A stretch of DNA of 64,000 nucleotides from Streptacidiphilus albus JL83 (GCF_000744705.1 NZ_JQML01000001.1:496001-560000); one strand, 5' to 3'. Counted from the stretch's first letter, positions 8,681-17,423 are shown. Program-made: numbers and translations. Notes: a model not told the origin generated them from the sequence alone.

Positions 8681-10282
8681 CTACTCGTCCAGCTCACCGC
8701 CGCCGCTCGAGAACTGGGCCAGCCGGAAGATCACGAACTCGGCCGGCTTGACCGGCGCGATGCCGATCTCGCAGACGACCCGTCCGACGTCCACCGACTC
8801 GGTGGGGTTGGTCTCCTCGTCGCACTTGACGTAGAAGGCGTCCTCCGGCCGGGCGCCGAAGAGCGCGCCGCCGCGCCACTCGTTGACCAGGAAGGCCGAG
8901 ATGTTGCGCCGGATCCTCGCCCACAGCGCGTCGTCGTTCGGCTCGAAGACGACCCACTGGGTGCCGATCAGGATCGACTCCTCCAGGTAGTTGAAGTACC
9001 TGCGGACGTTCAGGTAGCGCCAGGCCGGGTCGGAGGAGAGGGTGCGCGCGCCCCAGATCCGGATGCCGCGGCCGGGGAAGGTGCGGATGCAGTTGACCCC
9101 GATCGGGTTGAGCAGGTCCTGCTCGCCGCGGGTGATCTGGATCTCCAGATCGACCGCGCCGCGCACCACCTCGTTGGCCGGGGCCTTGTGCACGCCGCGC
9201 TCGGAGTCGTTGCGGGCCCAGACGCCGGCCACGTGGCCGCTCGGCGGCACCAGCCGCGCCTGGCCGGTGGCCGGGTCGAACACCTTGATCCACGGGTAGT
9301 ACAGGGCCGCGTACTTGGAGTCGTAGTTGGACGTCTCCTGCCGCCAGACCCGGATCTGGCGGGCGTTGAGCCCGGGCGGCGGGTCGATCAGCGCCAGCCG
9401 GTCGCCCATCAGCTCGCAGTGCGCGATCAGACCCAGCTGGACGGCCTTGACCGCCTCCAGGTCGATCGACCCGCGCTGGTAGGCGGCCATCAGGTCGGGG
9501 ACGGCGACCATGGAGATCTCCTCGATCGCCTCCAGGCCGCCGAAGCCGGTGCGGTCGGCCGAGTCGCCGAGGTAGTCCCCGGCGCCGATCGGGGCGCTGC
9601 CCTGGGCGGCGGGCGCCGGCGCGGGTTCCGCCGCCGCCACCGGCGCGGCCAGCGCCACGGTCTGGTTGTCCGGTCGGACCACCTGCGCGGCCGGAGCGGC
9701 CTCCTGCACGGTGATCAGCTTCGAGCGTTCCTTGACCTGGGTGACGACGTAGGACCTGTTGCCCTTCTTCGCCGTCACGTCGAAGCTCTCGGCGACCGTG
9801 TCGCCGTCCCTGACGACCAGCTTGAAGCGGTCCGCCGGGCCCTCGCCCTCCGCGTCCGCGACCTCGACGCTGAGGCCGCCGCTCTCGCCGACCGCGAGCG
9901 CCGAGACCTTGAAGGCGCCGAGCTGCTGCGGCTCGCCCGGGGGCAGTGCCGCCGGGGTCCGGCGGCCGACCGCCGCCGCGTCGCGGCCGCTGCCGGAGGC
10001 TCCGCTCTCGCCGCCGTGGACGCCGCCGACCCGGACCACATAGGCGGCGGAGCCGCCGTTGTTGAAGAAGCCGTAGACCGAGTGCGCCAGGTAGTACCCG
10101 TCGGTGAAGTCACCGAACGCCGCGACGTACTGGCTCCAGTTGGTCACCAGCGTCGGTTCGTTGAGCGGTCCGGACGGGGCGAGCCCGACGAAGGCCGCCA
10201 CCGAGGTGCCGACGCCCTCGATCGGGCGGGAGCCGCTGGCCACCTCCTCGACGTAAACGCCAGGTGACAGGTACGACGGCAT
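8681..10282 (-). CDS. cis2: CIS contractile sheath protein
   Basis: 533 aa, phage tail-sheath family. MPSYLSPGVYVEEVASGSRP and IEGVGTSVAAFVGLAP form the N-terminal sheath motif. The variable middle (residues about 100-230, rich in Ala/Glu) is an inserted, probably surface-exposed domain. The C-terminal sheath core contains NPIGVNCIRTFPGRGIRIWG, RTLSSDPAWRYLNVRRYFNY and FLVNEWRGGALFGARPEDAF, the part that interlocks through a beta-strand handshake and contracts. GAGGAG stands about 9 bases before the ATG. It is the first gene of the leftward structural operon and diverges from the DUF4157 gene. Confidence 0.96.
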   Translation of the reverse strand: MPSYLSPGVYVEEVASGSRPIEGVGTSVAAFVGLAPSGPLNEPTLVTNWSQYVAAFGDFTDGYYLAHSVYGFFNNGGSAAYVVRVGGVHGGESGASGSGRDAAAVGRRTPAALPPGEPQQLGAFKVSALAVGESGGLSVEVADAEGEGPADRFKLVVRDGDTVAESFDVTAKKGNRSYVVTQVKERSKLITVQEAAPAAQVVRPDNQTVALAAPVAAAEPAPAPAAQGSAPIGAGDYLGDSADRTGFGGLEAIEEISMVAVPDLMAAYQRGSIDLEAVKAVQLGLIAHCELMGDRLALIDPPPGLNARQIRVWRQETSNYDSKYAALYYPWIKVFDPATGQARLVPPSGHVAGVWARNDSERGVHKAPANEVVRGAVDLEIQITRGEQDLLNPIGVNCIRTFPGRGIRIWGARTLSSDPAWRYLNVRRYFNYLEESILIGTQWVVFEPNDDALWARIRRNISAFLVNEWRGGALFGARPEDAFYVKCDEETNPTESVDVGRVVCEIGIAPVKPAEFVIFRLAQFSSGGGELDE

Positions 10283-10347
10283 GCTGGGTGCTCCTCGGAG
10301 TACGAGACAGGTACGTTCCCCACTCTTCCCGCGCGAAGCGCGCCCGC

Positions 10348-10369
10348 GTCAGGTCCTCCGGGACCTGAC
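10348..10369. promoter_or_regulatory. Perfect 9-bp inverted repeat in sheath/DUF4157 divergent region
   Basis: GTCAGGTCC, four-base spacer, GGACCTGAC. It lies 66-87 bp upstream of the sheath start and about 180 bp upstream of the DUF4157 start, inside the 267-bp divergent region that must hold the structural-operon promoter. It may be an operator or an untranslated-leader hairpin. No run of T follows, so a simple terminator is unlikely. Confidence 0.5.
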
Positions 10370-10549
10370 CGGGGGCACATCCGGTGCCCGAGCGGCCACT
10401 TGGCCCTGCCCGCGAGTGGGGTGCCGGCGGTCGCAGCGCCCGGAGTTGCCCCCAGGACTGCCCCGAAGTCCCTTCCCCCGCCGGGCCGGAGCGCGTAGGC
10501 AGTATCCGGAGAGCCGCACACGGACACCAGCTCGTCGAGGAGCCGCCAC

Positions 10550-11761
10550 ATGCACGCCCAGGAGCAGACGGAGAAGGCCGGGGGGACGGGTCGCGCGCTC
10601 CCGCTGCGCTCCGCCGCCGGCCCGGCGGCCGCGTCGCCGGTCGCCGTGCCCGGCTCCGCGCAGTCGCTGCTCGCCCTGCAGCGGACCGCGGGCAACGCCG
10701 CCGTCGCGCACCTGGTGCAGGCGCAGCGGTCGGCGCAGGCGCAGCGCGCGGCGGAGGAGGAGCAGCACGCCCACGGCGCGGGCTGCGGCCACGACCGGCC
10801 GCAGCTCCAGCGCTCCTCCGTCGGCGACGTGATCAGCTCCCCGGGACGCGCGCTGGACGAGCCGGTCCGGACCGAGATGGAGGCCAGGCTCGGCGAGCCG
10901 CTGTCCGACGTCCGGGTGCACACGGGCCTCGCCGCCCAGCGCTCGGCCCAGGAGCTGGAGGCCCGCGCCTACACCGTCGCCAACCACGTGGTGATCGGCC
11001 AGGGCGGGGCCGACAAGCACACCCTGGCGCACGAGTTGACGCACGTGATCCAGCAGCGCAACGGTCCGGTGGCCGGCACCGACAACGGCGGCGGGGTCAG
11101 TGTCAGCGACCCGTCGGACCGCTTCGAGCGGGCGGCCGAGGCCAACGCCACCCGGGTGATGCAGGGCCCGGTGCCGGTGCAGCGGGCCGCCGAGGAGGGT
11201 GCGGCGACCCGGGCGGACGACCCGGGCACCATGGCGGTGCAGCGGGTGAACTACTCGGCGACCACCGCCAGCAACCTCCACGAGAGCGACAGCGACTACA
11301 GCTCCGAGGACAACCTCACCGCCCATCAGTCGAGCCTGCCCGCGGCCACCTCCGAGGGCGAGGTCGCGCACGCGGTGGCCACCGGGGCGAACGTCAACGT
11401 CACCCTGTACCGGGGGGCGCTGATGGAGGACATCAACGCGATGGTGGCGCACGGGTCCGCCGGCGGGCGGTCCGCCGACGCCAACACGGCCGCCCCCAGC
11501 CAGCGGCAGGCCGCGGACCAGGTGCACAACGGCCGCAGGCACCCGGAGTTCAGCACCGACCCGTACATCAGCCGGCAGTTCAGCCGGCGCGGCGGCCGGG
11601 GCGTGGTCGTGGTGATGATCAACACGTACTACCTGACCAAGGGCTCGGTCTCGGAGGACGGCTGGGTCGCCCTGGCCTCCGCCCCGGTCACGGTGCTCCA
11701 CGTGGTCGACCGCAGCGACGGCCGCCCGGCGGCGGGCGGGGCCGGCGCCAACGCGTCCTGA
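10550..11761 (+). CDS. DUF4157 protein with C-terminal ADP-ribosyltransferase-like domain (candidate CIS cargo)
   Basis: 403 aa. The N-terminal disordered part carries SLLALQRTAGNAAVAHLVQA, the LQR..GN.AV signature common to CIS-associated DUF4157 proteins, then more QR motifs. DUF4157 follows (residues about 95-200): EARLGEPLSDVRVHTG and HTLAHELTHVIQQ (about 157-169), a HExxH-like HELTH metal site. After a VQR-containing linker, the C-terminal about 150 residues contain LYRG (Arg288), EFSTDPYISRQFS (Ser335/Thr336) and a SEDGW segment (Glu369). The order Arg, Ser-Thr, Glu with this spacing resembles R-S-E ADP-ribosyltransferase toxins. DUF4157 next to CIS operons is an established cargo marker; the toxin fold is my inference from motifs. 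No signal peptide. Confidence 0.85.
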   Translation: MHAQEQTEKAGGTGRALPLRSAAGPAAASPVAVPGSAQSLLALQRTAGNAAVAHLVQAQRSAQAQRAAEEEQHAHGAGCGHDRPQLQRSSVGDVISSPGRALDEPVRTEMEARLGEPLSDVRVHTGLAAQRSAQELEARAYTVANHVVIGQGGADKHTLAHELTHVIQQRNGPVAGTDNGGGVSVSDPSDRFERAAEANATRVMQGPVPVQRAAEEGAATRADDPGTMAVQRVNYSATTASNLHESDSDYSSEDNLTAHQSSLPAATSEGEVAHAVATGANVNVTLYRGALMEDINAMVAHGSAGGRSADANTAAPSQRQAADQVHNGRRHPEFSTDPYISRQFSRRGGRGVVVVMINTYYLTKGSVSEDGWVALASAPVTVLHVVDRSDGRPAAGGAGANAS

Positions 11762-11765
11762 GGCG

Positions 11766-11825
11766 GCTGCCCCGGCGGACGGCGGCGGGCCCGGAAGGGC
11801 AGCCGGCACCGTCCGCCGGGGCAGC
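11766..11825 (+). terminator. Long hairpin terminator after the DUF4157 gene
   Basis: Perfect 17-bp inverted repeat, GCTGCCCCGGCGGACGG at 11766-11782 and its complement at 11809-11825, with a 26-bp GC-rich loop, starting 5 bp after the stop codon. No U-tract, which is usual in streptomycetes. It separates the cargo gene from the membrane-protein gene starting at 11882. Confidence 0.75.
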
Positions 11826-11881
11826 GGCTCTACCCCGGAGCCTGCTGACCGCTCGTCCGACCTCCGGTTAGCGTCCGGGGG

Positions 11882-13291
11882 GTGAGTATCTGGACCTCCC
11901 TGGAACCCGCGTCCACCACGGTGGACCCCGGCGGCACCGCCACCGTACGACTGCGGCTGCGCAACACCGGCGACGTCGTGGACGAGTACCGGATCGTGCC
12001 GGTCGGCCCGGTCGCACCCTGGACCACCGTGGAGCCGCCGACGATCCGGCTCTATCCGGGGACCACCGGCACGGTGCAGCTCGTCTTCACCCCGCCCCGC
12101 AGCCCGGACGCGACGGCCGGGCCCAACCCGTACGCGGTCCAGATCATCCCCACCGAGCACCCGGAGGCGACCACCGTCCCCGAGGGCAATCTGACGGTCA
12201 CTCCCTTCACCGAGGTCCGGGCCGAACTGGTGCCGCCGACCTGCCGGGGCCGGTTCCGCGGGCGGCCCCGGCTCGCCGTGGACAACCTGGGCAATGTCAG
12301 GCTCACCGCGTCGATCACCGGGGGCGACAACCGGGAGCAGCTCTCCTACGAGATCCACCCCGGCAATGTGCAGATCGAGCCCGGCCGGGCGGCGTTCGTC
12401 CGGACCACGCTCCGACCGCACCGGATCACCTGGTTCGGACAGAAGGAGACCCGCCCCTTCGCCCTCTCCGTGCTGCGCTCGGGGGCCGAGCCGCTCGCCG
12501 TCGCCGGGAACTACGTCCAGCAGCGGGTGATGCCCCGTTGGCTGCTCACCGTGGTCAGCCTGCTCGCCACCCTCGCGGTGGCCTTCGTCCTGCTCTGGGT
12601 GGCCTTCCAGCCGCACGTGCAGAGCCTGGCCCAGGAGCAGGTGGCGCCGGTCGCGGCCACGGAGCTGCCGCCGCCCTCGCCGACGGCGGTGGCGACGACG
12701 GCCGCAGCCGCCCCGACGCCGACCGCGAGCGCGAGCGCGACCCGGGCGGCGTCGTCGTCCGGAGGCGGCGGTGGCGGTGGCGCGCCGACCCCGAAGGCCT
12801 CGCCGACGATCGTGACCGCAGGGCAGGCCGTCGCCGCCCTCAACGCCTCCCTCGGCGGGAACGCGGGCTCCGCCATGGGCCGACACATCTGCTACCGCGC
12901 CTACGTGAGCGACATCGGCTGGCAGAAGCCGGTCTGCGACAGCTCCCTGGCCGGCACCACCGCGGCGACCCTGCCCATCGAGGGCCTCGACCTCGCGGTG
13001 TCCGGCACCGGTGGCGTCTGCGCCAACGGCTACGACACGAACACCGGCTGGGAGCGGTCGAGCTGGCTGTGCGCGGTCGACGGCGGCGACCTCTACATCG
13101 GGAAGCCCGGCACCGGAAGCTGGATGGACGGCATCGGGATCAGCGTCGGTTCGGGCACCGCCTGCGCCTCCGCCGATCTCCAGGGCTCCGGCTGGCCGCA
13201 GAACCCGACCTGCACCACCCCGGGCCACTGGGTCTTCTTCGGCAGCCTCAGCTACTCGGTCCGCATCTACGGCCTGACCTTCACCGTCTGA
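11882..13291 (+). CDS. Bitopic membrane protein with Cys-rich exterior domain in the CIS locus (CisA-like candidate)
   Basis: 469 aa from GTG. Residues 1-216 form two Ig-like/NEW-type beta domains (TTVDPGGTATVRLRLRNTGD; LYPGTTGTVQLVFTPP). A single transmembrane helix follows at about 220-242 (WLLTVVSLLATLAVAFVLLW), then an Ala/Pro/Ser/Gly linker (about 255-305) and a C-terminal about 155-residue domain with six cysteines, CYRAYVSDIGWQKPVC and GWPQNPTCTTPGHWVFFG, resembling the clostridial hydrophobic-W (ChW) type repeat. There is no signal peptide, so the N-terminal part is likely cytoplasmic and the cysteine domain outside. A single-pass membrane protein called CisA has been reported in Streptomyces CIS loci as a docking or cell-death factor; this is a plausible counterpart by architecture and place, not proven homology. 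Confidence 0.75.
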   Translation: MSIWTSLEPASTTVDPGGTATVRLRLRNTGDVVDEYRIVPVGPVAPWTTVEPPTIRLYPGTTGTVQLVFTPPRSPDATAGPNPYAVQIIPTEHPEATTVPEGNLTVTPFTEVRAELVPPTCRGRFRGRPRLAVDNLGNVRLTASITGGDNREQLSYEIHPGNVQIEPGRAAFVRTTLRPHRITWFGQKETRPFALSVLRSGAEPLAVAGNYVQQRVMPRWLLTVVSLLATLAVAFVLLWVAFQPHVQSLAQEQVAPVAATELPPPSPTAVATTAAAAPTPTASASATRAASSSGGGGGGGAPTPKASPTIVTAGQAVAALNASLGGNAGSAMGRHICYRAYVSDIGWQKPVCDSSLAGTTAATLPIEGLDLAVSGTGGVCANGYDTNTGWERSSWLCAVDGGDLYIGKPGTGSWMDGIGISVGSGTACASADLQGSGWPQNPTCTTPGHWVFFGSLSYSVRIYGLTFTV

Positions 13292-13531
13292 GCCTTCAGG
13301 TCGTAGTCATTGCATCTTCGGATCGTGATCTCCCTGCTCTCAGTACGCATCGGTTGCTTCTTCCGCCCCGGCTGACTCCTCGTCCAGGGCACGATGCCGG
13401 GGGTGTGCTCTTCCGGAGCCTGCCCCGCCGCTGAGGCAAGGAGTCGGCTCTTCGCTGCCGGCCCGGAGGTCCGGGCGAGTATGGTTGCCGCCTGTAGCGG
13501 TTCGGTCACGGACTTCGAGGTGTGCCCAGTG

Positions 13532-13786
13532 ATGGAGTTCAACAAGATCATTGGCAAGCGCATCGAGAAGGGCCGGAGGCGCAAGGGCTTGCTGCAGCAC
13601 GAGCTCGCAGCTGCAGTCGGCCGGTCCGAGTCGTGGGTGGGCCAGGTCCAGCACCGCGAGACCCTTCGCCGCGTCACCGAGCTGCACCACGGCCTGCGGA
13701 CCCACAAGACCGCGGGGACGCGGAGCCTTGGTGAACACGTGATCGATACCCGAAGCCTGCTCAAGACCACCGGGAGTGTCGCATGA
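13532..13786 (+). pseudogene. Truncated XRE-type helix-turn-helix remnant
   Basis: From an ATG at 13532, MEFNKIIGKRIEKGRRRKGL then LQHELAAAVGRSESWVGQVQ matches the first about 38 residues of streptomycete XRE/Cro regulators (IGkRI...RR.kGLsQ..LA..vGrSeSWvsQVErG). The family similarity stops abruptly after SWVGQV, and the rest (HRETLRRVTELHHGLRTHKT onward) is unlike the family, whose members usually run to 250 residues or more. The stop overlaps the HAD gene by ATGA. Either a decayed regulator or a mini-protein retained for coupling; decay is more likely. The 240 bp between the membrane-protein gene and this ATG hold nothing recognisable. Confidence 0.5.
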
Positions 13787-14412
13787 GCCGCCGTACAGGC
13801 CTGATCCTCGACTTCGGCGGAGTCCTGACCACAAGCGTGCCCGCCTGCGCGGTGGGCTTCGACCGCCGGGCCGGCCTGCCCGAGGGGATGTTCTTGTCCG
13901 TCATCGCCAAGAACCCCGAAGGCGCCGCCCTCTACGCGGACCTGGAGCGAGGGACGATCACCCAGGCCGAGTGGAACGAGCGTACGGGCGCCCTGCTCGG
14001 CATCGACGGCACCAACCTGCTCGGCCGGGTCCTCCTGGACCTGCACCCCGAGCCGTCGGTCATCGCCGCAGCGCAGGCCGCTCGTGCGCAGGGCGTGAGG
14101 GTCGGGATCTTCTCCAACAGTCTCGGCAGCGAGCCGCACGACGTCTACGCCGGTTACGACTTCGACCGGCTCTATGACACTGTGCTGATCTCCGAGCACT
14201 ACAAGCTGCGCAAACCCGACGCCGAGATCTACACGATCATGCTCGGTCTCATGGAACTGCCCGGCGAGGCATGCGTCTTCGTGGACGACACCGCCCGCAA
14301 CCTCCCGCCCGCCGAAGACCTCGGAATCGCCACCATCCTCGCCAAGGAGCCGGCAGACACGATCGCGCAGATGGAAGCCATTCTCGGCATGCCGCTAACC
14401 GCTCGACGCTGA
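13783..14412 (+). CDS. HAD-superfamily (subfamily IA) hydrolase
   Basis: 209 aa. Motif I is LILDFGGVLTTSV (nucleophile Asp11), with glycine where the general-acid aspartate stands in classical phosphatases, as in the GGVL class of HAD proteins. Motif II is GIFSNSLGS (Ser/Asn), motif III is a Lys in YKLRKPDAEIY, and motif IV is VFVDDTARNLPPAEDLG with adjacent aspartates. It is probably a cytosolic phosphatase or phosphoglycolate/epoxide-hydrolase-like HAD of unknown substrate. It is coupled by ATGA to the HTH remnant upstream. It converges with the ATPase gene; 183 bp between them show no clear terminator. It looks unrelated to the CIS function. Confidence 0.85.
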   Translation: MSRRTGLILDFGGVLTTSVPACAVGFDRRAGLPEGMFLSVIAKNPEGAALYADLERGTITQAEWNERTGALLGIDGTNLLGRVLLDLHPEPSVIAAAQAARAQGVRVGIFSNSLGSEPHDVYAGYDFDRLYDTVLISEHYKLRKPDAEIYTIMLGLMELPGEACVFVDDTARNLPPAEDLGIATILAKEPADTIAQMEAILGMPLTARR

Positions 14413-14595
14413 AGCGGAAAACCGCCCTGCCGGTCAGGCCGGCCGTGACTGCCGTCCGCCGTGGGGCCCACCGGGTCGGCGCTCGTCCGGGGCAGCGCTC
14501 GGTTCGGGTCCACACGCGCTTCGACGGCAGTTGGCACCCAGCCGGAGAGCCACGGAAACCAAACAATGACTACCTGCGGGCGGGCGGGCCGGCCT

Positions 14596-16623
14596 TCACC
14601 AGCTGCCCGGCTCCAGTACCAGCCGCCCGGCCTTGCGGTACTCGCGCCGGGCGCCGGAGAGCAGGTCGGCGCCGGTGACCGGGGAGCCGCGGCCGGCCGC
14701 GGCATAGGCGGCGGTGACCGCGGCGCTCCGGATCGAGCCGCCGGCCAGTTCGAACTCGGCGGCGCAGGGCTCCGGGTCAAGGCCCTCCGCGCACGGCACG
14801 TGGGCCAGGCTGTGCCGCCACAGCGCGAGCCGCTGCTCGGCGTCGGGGAAGGGGAAGTCGACCACCAGGTCCAGCCGCCGGGTGAACGCGTCGTCGATGT
14901 TGGCGCGCAGATTGGTGGTCAGCAGGACGATGCCGTCGAAGGACTCCAGCCGCTGGAGCAGGTAGGCGCTCTCCAGGTTGGCGTAGCGGTCGTGGGAGTC
15001 CTTGACCGCCGAGCGCTTGCCGAAGACCGCGTCGGCCTCGTCGAAGAGCAGCACCGCGTCGGTGCGGTCGGCCTCGGTGAAGATCCGTTCCAGGTTCTTC
15101 TCGGTCTCCCCGACGTACTTGTCGACGACCGAGGAGAGTTGGACGACGTAGAGGTCCAGGCCGAGCTCGGCGGCGACCACCTCGGCGGACAGCGTCTTGC
15201 CGGTGCCGGACTCGCCGGCGAACAGCGCCAGCGTGCCCCGGCCGCGACCGCCGCCCGCGCTGAGCCGCCACTCGCCGAGCACCCGCTCCCGGTGCCGGGC
15301 CCGCAGCACCAGCTCGTGCAGCTGCGCCAGCGGCGCCTCGGGCAGGACCAGGTCGCCCCAGCCGACGGCGGGCCGGATCCGGCGGGCGTGCCGTTCCAGC
15401 CCGGAGGCGGACTGCTGCCGGGCGGCGAGCCGCAGGTGGTCGGCGGAGAGCGGGGCGCCGTCGAAGGCCGCCAGGTCCAGGGCGGCCCCGGCCGCGCGGC
15501 GGATCCGCTCCGCGCCGAGCCGGTAGGGCGCGACCGCCTGCGCCAGGTCGAACCCGGGTTCCCCGGCGGCGGCGAAGGCGTCCGACCACAGGTCCACCCC
15601 GCCCGAGCGCTGCCGGGGAGCGTCGAGCACCAGCACCTCGCGGTCGCACCACTGCGGGTCGTACGGATGCGGACCGGTCAGCAGCACCGGCACCGTACTC
15701 CCGGCCAACTCCCGCACCAGCGGCCCGGCCTGTTCCGGCAGCGGGGAGACGACGATGGCGCAGCCGCGCAGCCGCGCCTCGCGGAGCAGCTCCGGCAGCG
15801 GCTCCGGGCCGCCGTCCCCGGCGCTCAGGTGCAGCGCCGCGAGGCCGGCCGCGGACAGCGCCGCGGCGGCGCAGGCCAGGCCGTCCCCCTCGCGCTGTTC
15901 CCGCAGGTACACCGTCGCCGGTCCGGCGGCCAGCCGCTTCGCCAGCTTGGCGGTCAGCGGATCGGGGCCGGCGTCCGCTGCCGCTCCCGCCCGCGCGGCC
16001 CGCACCGCCGGCACCGCCGGCACGGCCTGCTCGGGCAGCAGCCGAGCGTGTCCGGCGAGCGCCGCGTCCGGGGCGTCGTCGCCGAGCAGGAACGCGGTGA
16101 CCCGGTCGGGCACCTGCAAGGAGCGGCTGAGGAAGGGGCGTTCGGTCTCCGCGAGCGCCAGCAGCCCCAGTGCGGCCAGCGGCGCCCCCGGATGGAACCG
16201 CGCGCGTCCCACGGCCGAGTGCGCGGGCAGCCCGCACAGGTCGAGCGCCAGCCCGACGGTCGCGCGGCGGCGGCCGACGTCGTCGTTGAGGTAGCCGTAG
16301 AGCGGCTCGAAGCTCCGGTCCAGGTCGGGTGCGAGCGCCAGCAGCAGGATCCGGGCGTCCAGCGTGCTCAGCCCCAGCCGCTCGGCGAGCTCCAGCAACC
16401 GGTCGCCGTCGGTTCCCGTTCCGGTCCAGGTCTCCGGCTCGACGGCCTCCTCGGCGGCGGGCCGGAGCAGGTGTCCGACCGCCTCCTCGGAGAGGTAGAG
16501 GCCGCGCAGCGGGTCGGCGGCGGTCGGGTCGACGGCGCTGCGCCGCTCGACCAGGAGGGCGACCCGCTCCCGCAGCCGGGCCAGTCGGTCCAGCAGCGGC
16601 GCCGCCGTGGGGTGCTCGCTCAC
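14596..16623 (-). CDS. cis15: CIS AAA+ ATPase (Afp15-like)
   Basis: 675 aa. The N-terminal about 420 residues are a family-specific region typical of CIS ATPases with a helical start (LLDRLARLRERVALLVERR). The AAA+ module is at about 440-650: Walker A GESGTGKT (about 468), Walker B VLLFDEADAVFGKRS (about 521-535), sensor-1 region GIVLLTTNLRANIDDAF and arginine-finger-like FTRRLDLVVDFPFP. In Afp/PVC systems this ATPase is needed for particle assembly and end-point sheath handling rather than for contraction. The start ATG overlaps the DUF4255 gene's stop by ATGA, so the two are co-translated. Confidence 0.93.
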   Translation of the reverse strand: MSEHPTAAPLLDRLARLRERVALLVERRSAVDPTAADPLRGLYLSEEAVGHLLRPAAEEAVEPETWTGTGTDGDRLLELAERLGLSTLDARILLLALAPDLDRSFEPLYGYLNDDVGRRRATVGLALDLCGLPAHSAVGRARFHPGAPLAALGLLALAETERPFLSRSLQVPDRVTAFLLGDDAPDAALAGHARLLPEQAVPAVPAVRAARAGAAADAGPDPLTAKLAKRLAAGPATVYLREQREGDGLACAAAALSAAGLAALHLSAGDGGPEPLPELLREARLRGCAIVVSPLPEQAGPLVRELAGSTVPVLLTGPHPYDPQWCDREVLVLDAPRQRSGGVDLWSDAFAAAGEPGFDLAQAVAPYRLGAERIRRAAGAALDLAAFDGAPLSADHLRLAARQQSASGLERHARRIRPAVGWGDLVLPEAPLAQLHELVLRARHRERVLGEWRLSAGGGRGRGTLALFAGESGTGKTLSAEVVAAELGLDLYVVQLSSVVDKYVGETEKNLERIFTEADRTDAVLLFDEADAVFGKRSAVKDSHDRYANLESAYLLQRLESFDGIVLLTTNLRANIDDAFTRRLDLVVDFPFPDAEQRLALWRHSLAHVPCAEGLDPEPCAAEFELAGGSIRSAAVTAAYAAAGRGSPVTGADLLSGARREYRKAGRLVLEPGSW

Positions 16624-17294
16624 TGGGACCGGGCCCCCGGGGCGCGGCGGACCGCGTTGCGGCTGAAGTGCCGGGGCTGGTGCCGGCGTTCGGCCGAGTC
16701 CTCCAGGGTCCCGTCGACGCCCCTGACCCGCACCGCCGCGCCCTCGGTGACCGGCGGCCCGGCGTCGTACTCGGGGTAGGCCGGGAAGGGGGCGGTGATC
16801 ACCACGTCCAGCGAGGGCTTGAGTTCGCCGCCGAGGGCGGACCAGATGTCGGCCAGGGACCGCGACTCGGCCGGCGGTCCGGCGACGGTGATCGGCACGG
16901 CCAGGCCGAGGTCGGCGAGCGCCCCGGTCAGTGCAGCGGGCGGCAGGACCTCCTGCGGCAGCAGGGTGGCCAGGACCGCGGACAGCAGCCGGTGCTCGTC
17001 CTCGGGCCGCTTGGTCCAGGCGGTGATCAGGTAGGAGAGCCGGAACCAGCGCGGGGGCTGGCGCCTGCTGACCACGAACCCGCGCTCGTCGCGGACCGCC
17101 ACCGCTCCGCGCTCGCGCCGGTTGGCGTCCTCGCGGATGTCGTAGAGGTAGGCGTCGAGGGTCGGCGCGTTGCGCCGGGCCGCCCAGTCCCGGGTGGGGG
17201 CGTCGAAGGCGATCTCGACGCCGGTCCCGGCCAGCGCGCCGCCGCGCAGCATTCCCCGGAGAACCTCGTCCACCTCATGGATCACCTGTGCCAC
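16620..17294 (-). CDS. cis16: CIS terminal cap protein, DUF4255 (Afp16-like)
   Basis: 224 aa of the DUF4255 family. MAQVIHEVDEVLRGMLRG, then IAFDAPTRDWAARRNAPTLD and AYLYDIREDANRRE are the family's N-terminal signature, followed by PPRWFRLSYLITAWTKRPED and LLSAVLATLLPQEVLP. DUF4255 proteins cap the distal end of the sheath-tube and stop elongation. The last 40 residues (VRGVDGTLEDSAERRHQPRH onward) are variable and basic. It lies 129 bp downstream of the small LuxR-type regulator gene and overlaps the ATPase gene. Confidence 0.9.
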   Translation of the reverse strand: MAQVIHEVDEVLRGMLRGGALAGTGVEIAFDAPTRDWAARRNAPTLDAYLYDIREDANRRERGAVAVRDERGFVVSRRQPPRWFRLSYLITAWTKRPEDEHRLLSAVLATLLPQEVLPPAALTGALADLGLAVPITVAGPPAESRSLADIWSALGGELKPSLDVVITAPFPAYPEYDAGPPVTEGAAVRVRGVDGTLEDSAERRHQPRHFSRNAVRRAPGARSQ

Positions 17295-17423
17295 TCCTGC
17301 CTTTCGCCGCTGCTGACGATCCTGCCGCCCCCGGGTGCGTCCGCGCGGGCACGGTGGCGCGTCTCGGGGGCAGGTCCGCCTGCCCCCGAGGACCGGCGGG
17401 CCGGGCCGGGACCGGCGCGGACC

